A stretch of 64,000 bases of DNA from Oceanospirillales bacterium (GTDB taxonomy: Bacteria > Pseudomonadota > Gammaproteobacteria > Pseudomonadales > Balneatricaceae). Of this stretch, positions 1 to 8,548 are shown in pieces. The stretch covers positions 26,874-90,873 of the forward strand of contig JAAEYW010000018.1 of assembly GCA_018223185.1 (NCBI GenBank), written 5' to 3'. Both the position numbers and the translations under genes were made by a program. Each line of letters begins with the position of its first letter. Position 1 is the first letter of the stretch. The notes below the pieces were generated by a model. It had not been told where the DNA came from and did no database searches. It worked only from the letters and a program-made list of their open reading frames with translations.

Positions 1-2
1 AT

Positions 3-707
3 CGGGCCGGTTTTGCTGCTGTGGATGTTCATATGAGTGATATTCTCGAAGGCAGGGTCGATCTGGAGCGCTTTAAAGGTCTGGTTGCCTGTGGTGGCTT
101 CTCCTACGGTGATGTTCTGGGAGCGGGTGAAGGCTGGGCTAAGTCGGTTCTGTTTAACGCTCGTGCACGGGATCAGTTCCAGGGATTCTTTAATCGGGAA
201 GATACGTTCGCACTGGGTATCTGTAACGGCTGTCAGATGCTGTCTAACCTGCATGAGCTGATTCCGGGTGCAGATCTCTGGCCGCATTTTGTCCGCAATA
301 TGTCAGAGCAGTTTGAAGCGCGTGTCGCCATGGTTGAAGTACAGGATAGCCGGTCAGTATTCCTTCAGGGGATGGCGGGTTCCCGGATGCCAATCGCAGT
401 TGCTCATGGTGAAGGCCGGGCAGAATTTGCCGATCAGGCTCATCTGACAAATCTGCAGGGCTCTGGTGCTGTTGCGCTGCGTTATGTGGATAACTATGGT
501 CAGGTTACAGAGAAGTATCCTGCTAACCCGAATGGTTCGCCAAACGGTATCACCGGAGTTACAACGACCGATGGCCGGGTGACTATCATGATGCCACATC
601 CAGAGCGGGTGTTCCGTGCAGTAACAAACAGCTGGGCTCCGGCTGAGTGGGATGAAGATGGCGCCTGGATGCGGATGTTCCGTAATGCCCGGGTCTGGGT
701 AGGCTAG
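3..707 (+). CDS. purL: Phosphoribosylformylglycinamidine synthase, C-terminal part (5' end outside window)
   Basis: PurL makes formylglycinamidine ribonucleotide from FGAR, glutamine and ATP in purine synthesis. Only the C-terminal glutamine amidotransferase domain lies in the window, and the reading frame is open to the left edge. The nucleophile motif GICNGCQML and the PHPERVFR motif carrying the catalytic His and Glu are both visible, so this domain looks intact. The segment [20 protein letters not shown] is typical of the large single-chain gammaproteobacterial PurL. A strong terminator follows 16 bases after the stop, so the gene appears to end its transcription unit. The first ATG in frame, at 21, is internal and not a start. 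Identity is secure. Confidence 0.97.
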   Translation, partial: RAGFAAVDVHMSDILEGRVDLERFKGLVACGGFSYGDVLGAGEGWAKSVLFNARARDQFQGFFNREDTFALGICNGCQMLSNLHELIPGADLWPHFVRNMSEQFEARVAMVEVQDSRSVFLQGMAGSRMPIAVAHGEGRAEFADQAHLTNLQGSGAVALRYVDNYGQVTEKYPANPNGSPNGITGVTTTDGRVTIMMPHPERVFRAVTNSWAPAEWDEDGAWMRMFRNARVWVG

Positions 708-723
708 TCAGTTAATTAAACAT

Positions 724-747
724 AAAGCGCCTTCGGGCGCTTTTTTT
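724..747 (+). terminator. Intrinsic terminator after purL
   Basis: A 7-base stem AAAGCGC/GCGCTTT closes a CTTCGG loop, the extra-stable UUCG type, and is followed by a run of seven T. Confidence 0.93.
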
Positions 748-812
748 ATATGTATATTATTTCCCGGGTAAAAAATAGAGTGTTTGTGATTTAGCTACTG
801 TCTGCGAGGGTG

Positions 813-1169
813 TTAATTTTTCAAAGGAAGATCCAGCTTCCACCATGCCAGCATACCGCCCTTTAATTCCATAGCATTGAACCCTGCCTTAATAAATTTG
901 CGGGTTGCGGGTTTGCTGCGATGGGCTGAGAGACAGATACAGAGAATTGGTTTATCGGTGGGCAGTCCGTTCATCCGGTCATACCTGAGGCTGTGAAGCG
1001 GGATTGATATGGCGCCGGGGATATGACTTTTATTAAACTCCTGTGGCGTACGGACATCAATAAGCAGGTACTGTTCCAAATCCTGGGCTGCATAGTCCGG
1101 TGTGACTGAGGGCACCTGTCCAAAGGGAAGCCAGCTGAGCCAGCCGGGTATGCCTTTCCTGATAATCAT
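813..1169 (-). CDS. Rhodanese-like domain protein
   Basis: A single-domain rhodanese of 118 residues. The fold markers are LLIDVRTPQEFNKSHIPGAISIP, split here by position around residues 33-57, and the active-site loop CLSAHRS around residue 75. That loop has the cysteine and the Arg six residues later (C-x4-R) expected of a sulfurtransferase that carries a persulfide. There is no signal peptide or membrane segment, so it should be cytosolic. It lies convergent to purL and is followed on the left only by the purL terminator. The sulfur acceptor is unknown. The family assignment is firm, but the physiological role cannot be told from the sequence. Confidence 0.85.
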   Translation of the reverse strand: MIIRKGIPGWLSWLPFGQVPSVTPDYAAQDLEQYLLIDVRTPQEFNKSHIPGAISIPLHSLRYDRMNGLPTDKPILCICLSAHRSKPATRKFIKAGFNAMELKGGMLAWWKLDLPLKN

Positions 1170-1268
1170 CAGTGTACAGGGAGTGTTATTTGATTCAGGG
1201 AAGTGTTTTCTGGCTGTTGATTAACAGCTCCGGTCATGTTGTTCATAGCTTCTGTCCTTCTCAGGTAT

Positions 1269-1314
1269 AAAAAAGCCGGTTAACCGCAGCATAGAATATG
1301 GCGGTAACCGGCTT
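1269..1314 (-). terminator. Intrinsic terminator after the OmpA-like gene
   Basis: A long hairpin with arms AAGCCGGTTAACCGC and GCGGTAACCGGCTT (one bulged base) has, read on the minus strand, a run of six T after the second arm. Confidence 0.88.
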
Positions 1315-1365
1315 GTATCAGACTTTGCTGCTATATAACAACTAAAGTCCGGATGTCAGTTCATA

Positions 1366-1986
1366 TTACTGCTGAACTTTGATCTGCTTCTGTCCGCTGA
1401 TAGTTACTTCTACACGACGGTTCTCTCTCAGGCATGCCTTGCGGGAAGAGCCTGCATCAGTACAGTCTTTAACAGGGTTCGCTTCACCGAAGGAGTAAGA
1501 AACAACCTTGTCTGTTTCGATACCTGCTTCAACCAGAGCAGCATTTACTGCCTCAGCGCGGCGCTTGGACAGAGCATCGTTGTAGGCGTTAGTGCCGATA
1601 GAGTCGGTGTAACCTTTCAGCTCGATAGAGTTCAGTTTAGCCAGTGAACCCACGTAGTTTACGATAGGGGTGACATCAGTTACTTTGCTGCTATCGAAGT
1701 CGAAATAAATGATGTGACTCTCTTGAGCGTCAACCATCTTCATAACCATTGTCGGTGCTGGAGCTGGCATTGGAGCAGGTGCTGCTACAGGAGCTGCTTC
1801 TGCGCCGCACTCAACGGTCATATCATCTTCAGTCCAGTAACCGTGCTGCCAGCATTCGCCGTAACCGGTTTTCCAAACGGTGTCAGCAGCGTTTGTCGCA
1901 TAACCTGCATTGGTCGGGTGAGCGTTAGCGACTGCAGAGATTCCCATTGACAGTGCCAGGGCGGTAGAGAGTGCAAGTTTCTTCAT
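1366..1986 (-). CDS. OmpA family outer-membrane/peptidoglycan-binding protein
   Basis: The protein starts with a signal peptide (MKKLALSTALALSMGISAVANA) and has a short middle region with two Cys (GECWQHGYW, TVECGAEA). A Pro/Ala-rich linker (VAAPAPMPAPAPT) leads to a C-terminal OmpA-like domain from about residue 90. That domain shows YFDFDSSKV and GYTDSIGTNAYNDALSKRRA, the latter holding the Asp and Arg that bind diaminopimelate in peptidoglycan. It lacks the eight-strand barrel of classical OmpA, so it is a small periplasmic or outer-membrane-linked form. Three in-frame ATG codons lie at 1995, 1989 and 1986. The AAGGA at 1995-1999 overlaps the first and sits 8 bases before the last, so I chose 1986. 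The exact partner is unknown. Confidence 0.88.
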   Translation of the reverse strand: MKKLALSTALALSMGISAVANAHPTNAGYATNAADTVWKTGYGECWQHGYWTEDDMTVECGAEAAPVAAPAPMPAPAPTMVMKMVDAQESHIIYFDFDSSKVTDVTPIVNYVGSLAKLNSIELKGYTDSIGTNAYNDALSKRRAEAVNAALVEAGIETDKVVSYSFGEANPVKDCTDAGSSRKACLRENRRVEVTISGQKQIKVQQ

Positions 1987-2102
1987 CATATACATCCTTA
2001 TGTTTTAATTTTCAGCTATTGTTGGCTATTTATACCAGCTTAACCTGAACCTAAGTTAAACAGAGTGTTTCAATTATGGGTATTTAAGCCTAAAAAGCGA
2101 CA

Positions 2103-2402
2103 TTATGGTAAAACTTTTTTGTATGGTTTTACCGTCACCTGTCGATAAACCCCCGCTTTTTTATATGGATCCTGGTCTGCCCAGGACTGAGCCTGTGGTA
2201 AAGATGCAAACTCAGCAATTACCAGACTGCCAGTAAAGCCGGCAGGACCCGGATCTTCACTATCAATTGCCGGGTGAGGCCCGGCAACCAGAAGCCTTCC
2301 TTCATCACGCAGGGCTTCAAGGCGGGCCAGATGGTCGGGTCTTGCGGCCATGCGTTGTTCAAGTGTTCCGGGTTCATCTTCGCAGATAATGGCGTAAAAC
2401 AT
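2103..2402 (-). CDS. yciI: YciI family protein
   Basis: A 99-residue YCII-domain protein of the ferredoxin-like dimeric fold. The conserved His-Asp region appears as [12 protein letters not shown] near residue 20, followed by [10 protein letters not shown] and the C-terminal DPYKKAGVY segment. The family is related to muconolactone isomerase-like proteins, and its function in bacteria is not established. It lies 10 bases downstream of ispZ on the same strand and is probably co-transcribed with it, the usual neighbourhood for this family in gammaproteobacteria. Confidence 0.88.
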   Translation of the reverse strand: MFYAIICEDEPGTLEQRMAARPDHLARLEALRDEGRLLVAGPHPAIDSEDPGPAGFTGSLVIAEFASLPQAQSWADQDPYKKAGVYRQVTVKPYKKVLP

Positions 2403-2412
2403 TATGACATCC

Positions 2413-2970
2413 TTAATTTTCGCTTTGATTCTCGTTGTTGTCAGGTTTTATGTGCTTAGATATATAAAAACCCTGCAGCAGAATGAAGACCAGTGTCAGG
2501 CCCAGCATACCGAATAATTTAAAATTAACCCACGTCTCCTCACTCATAGTATAGGCTACGTACAGGTTTACAGCACCCAGGATAAGGTAGAAGATAATCC
2601 AGGCAATGTTCAGCTGCTTCCAGGCCTGAGGGGGCATCTCAATTGTGCCGCCCATCAGGCGCTGGATAATCGTTTTGTTACCAATAAACTGACTTCCCAG
2701 AAAGGCCAGGGCAAACAACCATGTAACTACGGTAGGTTTCCACTGAATAAAGGTTTTGTCCTGAAACAGGACCGTAGCCCCGCCCAGTACAACAACTAAT
2801 CCTAGGGTGACCAGTTGAATCATCTCTATCTTATGGGTCTTGATCCAGGTGTAGAGCATCTGTAACAGGGTTGCAGGAATCAGAACGGCTGTCGCCAGAA
2901 TAATATCATCGGTGCTTTTATAGACAATAAAGAAGATAATGACCGGTAGAAAATCCAGAAGTAGTTTCAT
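2413..2970 (-). CDS. ispZ: Inner-membrane septation-type protein IspZ/YciB
   Basis: An integral membrane protein of 185 residues, the normal length for the YciB/IspZ family. About five hydrophobic segments are visible: residues 1-22 ([15 protein letters not shown]), 25-42, 52-68, 80-98, and two near the C-terminus ([26 protein letters not shown]). The motifs [18 protein letters not shown] and GGTIEMP are family hallmarks. YciB interacts with cell envelope and division factors, and its biochemical activity is unknown. It is divergent from rnmA, with only 39 bases between their starts, so the two promoters must overlap or face each other there. Confidence 0.92.
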   Translation of the reverse strand: MKLLLDFLPVIIFFIVYKSTDDIILATAVLIPATLLQMLYTWIKTHKIEMIQLVTLGLVVVLGGATVLFQDKTFIQWKPTVVTWLFALAFLGSQFIGNKTIIQRLMGGTIEMPPQAWKQLNIAWIIFYLILGAVNLYVAYTMSEETWVNFKLFGMLGLTLVFILLQGFYISKHIKPDNNENQSEN

Positions 2971-3009
2971 AACAACATTTTTTTAGTTAGCAAGTGGATC
3001 GATTATAGA

Positions 3010-3891
3010 GTGAGCCAGTTAAGTTATAAACCCGAATCCTGTGAGGAATTGCCTTTCAGTGATCTTCATTGCCATTCCTGCTACTCCGATGGAGAGTTGA
3101 CTCCGGAGCAGCTGCTCAAAGGGGCTTCTGAGGCTGGAGTTTCAGTGTTCGCCATTACTGATCACGATACGGTTGCGGGAATCGGCGAGCTGCGAGCTGC
3201 AGCCGGATCGGTTGCTAACGCAGTGCAGGTTGTTTCAGGAATTGAACTGACCAGTCAGTGGGGCCGGAATATGGTGCATATCGTAGGGCTGGGCTTTGAT
3301 GAAACCGCTCCTGCCCTGGGAGACTACCTGAAAAAGCTTGATAAGCTGCGATTGGTTCGTGCTGAGCTGATTTCAGAAAAACTGTGTAAGCGTAATATTC
3401 CGGATCTTCTTCCCCGGGTGTTGGAATTGGCAGGGGATGGTCAGATTGGCCGGCCCCATTTTGCTGTTGCTATGGTTGAAGCGGGTGTCGTTAATAATGA
3501 GGCGCAGGCCTTTAATCGTTATTTAGGGGCAGGAAAAATTGGCGATGTAAAAGCTGACTGGCCAACAATGGAGCGGGCAATTGATATTATCCATCAGGCT
3601 GGAGGTGTCGCCGTTCTGGCGCATCCGACAAAATATAATATGACGTTTACTAAGGTAAGATTGCTGGTAGATTGTTTTTCTGAGCAGGGCGGGGATGCGA
3701 TTGAAATAAGTTATCCCGGGATTGAGTCCGGTCATCTGTTGCAGTTGGATAAGCTTGCCTCAAAACATAAAATGATGGTGTCAGCGGGGAGTGATTTCCA
3801 TAAAAGACAATTTCACTGGACCGGAATTGGAAAATATCCACGATATAGTAGCAATAACCCCCATGTGCTTTCTAAATTGCTTCAGCATTAA
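3010..3891 (+). CDS. rnmA: PHP-domain 5'-3' exoribonuclease / nucleotide phosphatase (RNase AM, YciV)
   Basis: A PHP-family metal-dependent phosphoesterase of 293 residues. The metal-binding motifs are DLHCHSCYSDG near residue 18, ITDHDTV near residue 49, GIELTS, VLAHPTKY and AGSDFHKR near residue 262. All of the His and Asp residues of a trinuclear PHP site are present. The E. coli homologue YciV/RnmA trims the 5' ends of 5S, 16S and 23S rRNA and also hydrolyses 3',5'-bisphosphonucleotides. The start is GTG. It is followed at 50 bases by yciO, the same order as in E. coli, and probably shares a transcript with it. Confidence 0.9.
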   Translation: MSQLSYKPESCEELPFSDLHCHSCYSDGELTPEQLLKGASEAGVSVFAITDHDTVAGIGELRAAAGSVANAVQVVSGIELTSQWGRNMVHIVGLGFDETAPALGDYLKKLDKLRLVRAELISEKLCKRNIPDLLPRVLELAGDGQIGRPHFAVAMVEAGVVNNEAQAFNRYLGAGKIGDVKADWPTMERAIDIIHQAGGVAVLAHPTKYNMTFTKVRLLVDCFSEQGGDAIEISYPGIESGHLLQLDKLASKHKMMVSAGSDFHKRQFHWTGIGKYPRYSSNNPHVLSKLLQH

Positions 3892-3941
3892 CTGAGTTTT
3901 CAGTAAAATAGATTTAATAACTTTTTGTGGAAGGGTTTCCC

Positions 3942-4562
3942 GTGAGTCAGCTTTTTCAGATCCATCCTGATAATCCCCAGTCGCGTCTGATCAGTCAGGC
4001 TGTTGAGATCATAAAAAAAGGGGGGGTAATCGTTTATCCTACCGATTGTGCTTATGCACTGGGCTGTCACCTGGGTGATAAGTCGGCTGTCGAGAAAATT
4101 AAACGCATCCGTAAACTGGATGATAAGCATAACTTTACTCTGGTGTGCCGTGATTTGTCAGAAATTGGTACGTATGCCAAGGTGAATAATTCGGTATATC
4201 GTTTATTAAAATCCATGACCCCGGGCGCGTATACATTTATTTTAAATGCGACCACTGAAGTGCCGCGTCGTTTATTGCATCCGAAAAGACGAACGATCGG
4301 CCTTAGAATTCCGCAAAACAATATTGCACTGCAGTTGATGGAAGCGTTAGGTGAGCCAATAATGAGTACATCTCTTATTTTGCCAGGCGAAGAGCTTCCT
4401 CTGATTGATCCTTATGAGATTCGCGATCTTTTGCAGCATGATGTTGATCTTGTAATTGATGGCGGCTATTGCGGAATGGAAGCGACTACAGTAATTAATT
4501 TGGTGGATGATGTGCCCGTCGTTATTCGTCGTGGCGCCGGTGATGTTTCGGATTTTGAATAA
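3942..4562 (+). CDS. yciO: YciO, Sua5/YciO/YrdC family protein
   Basis: The protein closely follows E. coli YciO from its first residues (MSQLFQIHPDNPQSRLISQA), with GGVIVYPTDCAYALGC near residue 31, the KRRTIGLRIP nucleotide-binding segment, and MSTSLILPGEE. The family is related to TsaC/Sua5, which makes threonylcarbamoyl-AMP for the tRNA t6A modification, but YciO does not normally replace TsaC in cells. A GTG at 3927 is also in frame. The GTG at 3942 was chosen because GGAAGGG lies 6 bases before it and the homologue begins there. It lies downstream of rnmA. Confidence 0.9.
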   Translation: MSQLFQIHPDNPQSRLISQAVEIIKKGGVIVYPTDCAYALGCHLGDKSAVEKIKRIRKLDDKHNFTLVCRDLSEIGTYAKVNNSVYRLLKSMTPGAYTFILNATTEVPRRLLHPKRRTIGLRIPQNNIALQLMEALGEPIMSTSLILPGEELPLIDPYEIRDLLQHDVDLVIDGGYCGMEATTVINLVDDVPVVIRRGAGDVSDFE

Positions 4563-4652
4563 ATACTCTCAATAAGTTTTTTATTGAAAAAAAGTAATAC
4601 TTATTCAATAATTCAATCCTGTTTCTAAATTTATTTTCATTGGTGATTTATA

Positions 4653-5039
4653 ATGACCGACTTTGTAAAACTTCTTACCCGTAAAAACTCGCTTCGCAAA
4701 CAGTGTCAGGAACTTACCAGTGCCGATATTGAAAAAGCAATTGTTGATCTGACTGAAATTCTGGAAGAGAAACAGGCGCAGGAAGAAGAGTTGCTTGCAG
4801 TCGAGCGTGAGCGTGCCGAAAAAATTGAAGCAATTAAGCAGAGTATGCAGGAAGCCGGTATCGGTCTGGATGATCTGATGACTCTGGTTGATGCTCCGGT
4901 TAAGAAAAAGGTTGCGCCTAAGTATCAGATCACGGATGAGGACGGTGAAGTGCATCAGTGGTCCGGCCGTGGTCGCACTCCTGCAGTATTTCAGGCGGCA
5001 TTTGCTGCAGGCAAAACTAAAGAAGACTTCTTAATTTAA
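4653..5039 (+). CDS. H-NS family histone-like DNA-binding protein
   Basis: A 128-residue H-NS-type protein. Residues 1-65 form a charged coiled coil (IVDLTEILEEKQAQEEELLAV) expected to oligomerise. A linker containing PVKKKVAPKY leads to the C-terminal DNA-binding domain, where HQWSGRGRTPAVF carries the GRGR-type minor-groove hook. The end, TKEDFLI, is the family's usual C-terminus. H-NS proteins bind AT-rich DNA and silence genes. It is a single gene with its own terminator. It resembles the Oceanospirillales/Pseudoalteromonas H-NS-like proteins more than E. coli H-NS, though this comparison is from memory. Confidence 0.9.
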   Translation: MTDFVKLLTRKNSLRKQCQELTSADIEKAIVDLTEILEEKQAQEEELLAVERERAEKIEAIKQSMQEAGIGLDDLMTLVDAPVKKKVAPKYQITDEDGEVHQWSGRGRTPAVFQAAFAAGKTKEDFLI

Positions 5040-5063
5040 TAAGTCATTTCCGTTATTATAAAA

Positions 5064-5096
5064 AAGCTCTTCGGTACTGTGCCGAGGAGCTTTTTT
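5064..5096 (+). terminator. Intrinsic terminator after the H-NS-like gene
   Basis: A stem GCTCTTCGG/CCGAGGAGC, with one G-U pair, is followed by six T and preceded by five A. Confidence 0.92.
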
Positions 5097-5149
5097 GTTT
5101 ATTTTTATCTGAAGCCTGTTTGCAGGTTTCTTAATGTGAGGAAGCGTCG

Positions 5150-5995
5150 GTGATAGACGAAAAACTTCAGAAAGTTTTGGCGCGTTCCGGATTAGGTTCA
5201 CGTCGTGAGATGGAACGTTGGATTGAAGCTGGCCGTATTGTAGTGAATGGTCAGGTTGCAACGCTCGGCGACAGAATCTCGGTTCGGGATGAAGTAGAGG
5301 TTGACGGGCAGGCACAGAAAATGGTGTTTGATCGTGATAGTGAGCGCCGTGTGCTTATTTATAATAAGCCGCTGGGTGAGGTTGCTACCCGGCATGACCC
5401 GGAAGGGCGTCCTACGGTGTTTGATCATTTACCGCCTTTAAAGCAGGGGCGGTGGATAGCCGTGGGGCGGCTGGATATTAATACTTCAGGGTTGTTGTTG
5501 TTCACAACCGATGGTGAGCTGGCAAATAATCTGATGCACCCCTCTGCGAATATCGATCGGGAGTACGCTGTACGTATTCTCGGAGATGTTGATGAGGCGA
5601 TGATAACGCGATTGAAAAAGGGGATCCTGCTGGATGATGGGATGGCCCGTTTTACGGATGTGCGGTTCTTCAATGGTGAAGGCGCCAACAAGTGGTACCA
5701 CGTCTGTATTATGGAGGGGCGGAATCGGGAAGTCCGGCGTCTGTGGGAGTCTCAGGAGGTTCAGGTAAGCCGGTTGAAGCGTGTGCGTTATGGGCCCTTC
5801 TTTTTGCCGAGTGAGGTAAAGGCTGGGCACTGGAAGGAGTTATCTCAGAAAGAGATAAATATGCTCTCCAGTATGATGGACATGAAGCAGAAGCATAACA
5901 AGCCATTATCTGTCAAAGAGAAAGATGTTGCTGAACGTCGGGCTAAGCGGCAAAAGACACGTCGCTCTGTAGGGCCAAAACGCTCAGAGCGATAA
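5150..5995 (+). CDS. rluB: 23S rRNA pseudouridine(2605) synthase
   Basis: RluB converts U2605 of 23S rRNA to pseudouridine. The N-terminal S4 RNA-binding domain spans residues 1-60 (KVLARSGLGSRREMERWIE). The RsuA-type catalytic domain has GRLDINTSGLLLFTTDG near residue 107, with the catalytic Asp, and MEGRNREVRRLWE near 190. The basic tail after residue 240 (AERRAKRQKTRRSVGPKRS) is typical of RluB rather than RsuA. The start is GTG at 5150 with GAGGAAG 7 bases before it. The gene is convergent with yciK across a shared terminator. Confidence 0.95.
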   Translation: MIDEKLQKVLARSGLGSRREMERWIEAGRIVVNGQVATLGDRISVRDEVEVDGQAQKMVFDRDSERRVLIYNKPLGEVATRHDPEGRPTVFDHLPPLKQGRWIAVGRLDINTSGLLLFTTDGELANNLMHPSANIDREYAVRILGDVDEAMITRLKKGILLDDGMARFTDVRFFNGEGANKWYHVCIMEGRNREVRRLWESQEVQVSRLKRVRYGPFFLPSEVKAGHWKELSQKEINMLSSMMDMKQKHNKPLSVKEKDVAERRAKRQKTRRSVGPKRSER

Positions 5996-5997
5996 TA

Positions 5998-6028
5998 AAA
6001 AATGCAGCCCGTAGGCTGCATTTTTTTT
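5998..6028. terminator. Bidirectional terminator between rluB and yciK
   Basis: A perfect 9-base stem AATGCAGCC/GGCTGCATT has a 4-base loop, with a T run on the plus side and an A run on the other side, so it can end transcripts from both convergent genes. Confidence 0.9.
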
Positions 6029-6050
6029 GAAGTTCGTTTGTTTGGTTTTT

Positions 6051-6791
6051 TTATTGAGCGTTCAGTGACTGGCCGTTAACGGTCCGGCTGTCGCGCCCCA
6101 TCAGATAGAGATAGAGCGGCATTATCTCTTCCGGAGTCGGGTTGCTTTCCGGGTTTTCCGCCGGATACGCATTGGCTCTCATATCGGTACGGGTCGCGCC
6201 TGGGTTGATTGCGTTAACGCGAATATTCGGATTGTGCTCCAGTTCATCAGCGAGGACCTGCATCAATCCTTCAGTCGCGAACTTGGAGACTGCGTACGCG
6301 CCCCAGAATGCTTTGCCTGTCCGGCCTGCTCCGGAAGAGGTAAAGATGATGGAAGCGTCCTCTGAGTCGTTTGTCAGCGATAGCAGTGCCTGAGTCAGCA
6401 TGAACGCGCTGTTAACATTAACCTGCATTACCTGTTGCCAGATGATCGGGTCATAGCTTTCGATCGGTGTGCGTACGCCCAGGATTCCGGCATTATGCAA
6501 AATCCCGTCAACTCTGCCAAACTCTTGCTCCAGCGTGGCAGCAAGGTTATCGAAGTCTGTTTCGCTGGCTGTTTCCAGGTTGAGTGTGATGATGGCGGCC
6601 TGAGGGTAACCGGCTGCTTCTATCTCATCGTATACCGCATTCAGTTTTTCCTCGGTACGTCCCAGAAGGATTATGGTGGCGCCGTGGGCAGCATAGCTAA
6701 GGGCTGCTGCCCGTCCGATTCCGCTACCGGCTCCGGTAATCAGAATGATTTTGTCCTGCAGTAAGTTTTCCGGTGCCTGATATTCGTACAT
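6051..6791 (-). CDS. yciK: YciK family short-chain dehydrogenase
   Basis: An SDR oxidoreductase of 246 residues. The Rossmann motif ITGAGSGIGRAAAL is near residue 19, the NAG motif (HNAGILG) near 100, the catalytic Ser in SSGAGRTG near 150, and YAVSK with the active Tyr and Lys near 166. YciK is often annotated as a 3-oxoacyl-ACP reductase-like enzyme, but its substrate is unknown. It lies downstream of ubiG-mupP in the order seen in Pseudomonas, separated from mupP by about 100 bases. Confidence 0.92.
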   Translation of the reverse strand: MYEYQAPENLLQDKIILITGAGSGIGRAAALSYAAHGATIILLGRTEEKLNAVYDEIEAAGYPQAAIITLNLETASETDFDNLAATLEQEFGRVDGILHNAGILGVRTPIESYDPIIWQQVMQVNVNSAFMLTQALLSLTNDSEDASIIFTSSGAGRTGKAFWGAYAVSKFATEGLMQVLADELEHNPNIRVNAINPGATRTDMRANAYPAENPESNPTPEEIMPLYLYLMGRDSRTVNGQSLNAQ

Positions 6792-6894
6792 GACAGCTCC
6801 TGTGTCTGATGGCTAAGAGGGGAATCGGCCAGTTTGGTGCTCTTTCTTCTGTTAGCAGTGCAAAGAGATGTTCAGGCCGGATCGAGCGGTTTTC

Positions 6895-7575
6895 TTAGCG
6901 GTTACAAAAAAGGGTTTCTAAAATTGGACGGATCTCGCTGGCGTGATCTACCCGGTAATGGCTGTTCCAGTTGTCGATATTTTCGTTTTCATCGAGGTAG
7001 CCGTAACTGACAGCAATTGTTGGCATGCCTGCGTTGAGACCGGCTTCAATATCCCGGCGGTGATCGCCGATATAAACCGTGCGTTCAGGCGCTGTTTGTA
7101 GTTCTTTGCAGGCCAGAAAAAGAGCTTCCGGGTGAGGTTTTTTCTCGCGTACATGGTCCGGGCAGATCACTGTCCCTGCGGCAGGTTGAAGATTCAGTCC
7201 CTGCATAACCGGAGTGGTATAGCATTCCGGTTTGTTGGTGACAATTCCCCAGGGGATGTGCTTTTCTCCCAGCCAGTTGAGCAGGTTTTGTATGCCCGGA
7301 AACGGCTTGGTGTCAACGTCCAGGTGTTGCAAGTAGAGCTCAAGCATCCGCTGGTGAAGCTGATCAAACCCGGCAGAATGTTCTTCGAGCCGGAGTGCTG
7401 CGCAGACCATCGCCCGGGCGCCGTTGGAGACATAGCCTCTGATAAAATCATAGCTGACGGGAGGCTGCTGCTGTTCGGCCAGAAGCTGATTAATTACAAA
7501 GTGGAAATCAGGTGCGGTATCGAGCAGTGTGCCGTCCAGATCAAACAGAACCGCTTCTGGCAGAATGGTGTTCAT
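6895..7575 (-). CDS. mupP: HAD phosphatase, likely N-acetylmuramic acid 6-phosphate phosphatase
   Basis: A HAD-superfamily hydrolase of 226 residues with LFDLDGTLLDTAPDF near residue 10 (both catalytic Asp), VTNKPE near 113, KPHPEAL near 145 with the Lys, and YIGDHRRDIEAG near 168. It belongs to the phosphoglycolate phosphatase (Gph) group. MupP is favoured because it lies between ubiG and yciK as in Pseudomonas, where MupP acts in peptidoglycan recycling by removing phosphate from MurNAc-6-P. The stop of ubiG is only 3 bases upstream, so the two are co-transcribed. A classical Gph remains possible. Confidence 0.85.
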   Translation of the reverse strand: MNTILPEAVLFDLDGTLLDTAPDFHFVINQLLAEQQQPPVSYDFIRGYVSNGARAMVCAALRLEEHSAGFDQLHQRMLELYLQHLDVDTKPFPGIQNLLNWLGEKHIPWGIVTNKPECYTTPVMQGLNLQPAAGTVICPDHVREKKPHPEALFLACKELQTAPERTVYIGDHRRDIEAGLNAGMPTIAVSYGYLDENENIDNWNSHYRVDHASEIRPILETLFCNR

Positions 7576-7578
7576 CGT

Positions 7579-8304
7579 TCAGTCAGGTTTCCGTGTGGCG
7601 ACCATATAGTTCACATCAACGTCCCGGTCGTTAAGCTTGTACACTTTGGTCAGTGGATTATAGGTCAGGCCGGTTATCTTTTCGCTTTGCAGGCCGCTCT
7701 GACGTATCCAGTTGGCCAGCTCTGAGGGGCGGATAAACTTATTAAAGTCGTGGGTGCCTTTGGGTACGAGTTTTAACAGGTGTTCAGCTCCGATAATCGC
7801 CATCATGTAGCTTTTGGGGTTGCGGTTAAGCGTTGAGAAAAACACATGGCCACCAGGCTTTACTAGCTGGCTGCAAGCGTCAACAATTGAGGATGGATCC
7901 GGGACGTGCTCCATCATCTCCATGCAGGTGACTATGTCGAACTGTTCCGGTTGCTCGGTGGCCAGTTGTTCCACGGTGACCTGTCGGTAAGATACATTGA
8001 CGCCGCTTTCAAGGCCATGAAGTTTGGCGACTTTAAGGGGGGCTTCGCCCATGTCGATGCCGGTAACTTCGGCGCCCCGGTGTGCCATTGCTTCTGATAA
8101 GATGCCGCCACCACAGCCGACATCAAGCACAGTCTTGCCATTCAGAGAGGCGATCCGGTCAATAAAGTCTACCCGCAGGGGATTGATGTCATGCAGGGGT
8201 TTGAATTCACTTTCACGGTCCCACCAGCGGCTGGCCAGTTCCTCAAATTTTGCAATCTCCTGGGGGTCAATATTTGCGCCGGTGTTGCGTTGTGTATCAG
8301 TCAT
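7579..8304 (-). CDS. ubiG: Ubiquinone O-methyltransferase
   Basis: UbiG carries out both O-methylations in ubiquinone synthesis using S-adenosylmethionine. The class I methyltransferase motif [16 protein letters not shown] is near residue 58, the acidic GIDMGEAPL near 82, and [12 protein letters not shown] near 125. The C-terminal [12 protein letters not shown] region is typical of UbiG. Its length of 241 residues matches the family. It is the first gene of the minus-strand ubiG-mupP group and is divergent from gyrA. Confidence 0.96.
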   Translation of the reverse strand: MTDTQRNTGANIDPQEIAKFEELASRWWDRESEFKPLHDINPLRVDFIDRIASLNGKTVLDVGCGGGILSEAMAHRGAEVTGIDMGEAPLKVAKLHGLESGVNVSYRQVTVEQLATEQPEQFDIVTCMEMMEHVPDPSSIVDACSQLVKPGGHVFFSTLNRNPKSYMMAIIGAEHLLKLVPKGTHDFNKFIRPSELANWIRQSGLQSEKITGLTYNPLTKVYKLNDRDVDVNYMVATRKPD

Positions 8305-8456
8305 AATGTGCCGCCAAAGGCTAGTGTCTGGTGAAAATTCTGCGCCATTCTAGCATCGCTGGAGGGGCGAATACAGATTGTCTGGCGCGTTCCCGTGGAT
8401 AACCCTGATTCAGGTGTCCAAGACCTTAATTTTGCGAGAATATTGCAATTTCTTTA

Positions 8457-8465
8457 TGGTATACT
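8457..8465 (+). promoter_or_regulatory. Candidate extended -10 promoter for gyrA
   Basis: TGGTATACT matches an extended -10 box (TGn plus TATACT) about 85 bases before the gyrA start. No good -35 box is seen at 17 bases. Just upstream, TTGC and GCAA flank an AT-rich core as an inverted repeat at 8432-8448. Confidence 0.45.
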
Positions 8466-8548
8466 CGCGGGCTTAAGGTTTACCGCTTACAGGGTGGGTT
8501 TAACCACTTAATTCTCAGCAGTCAGATTCAAGGATAGCCAGAGCTATT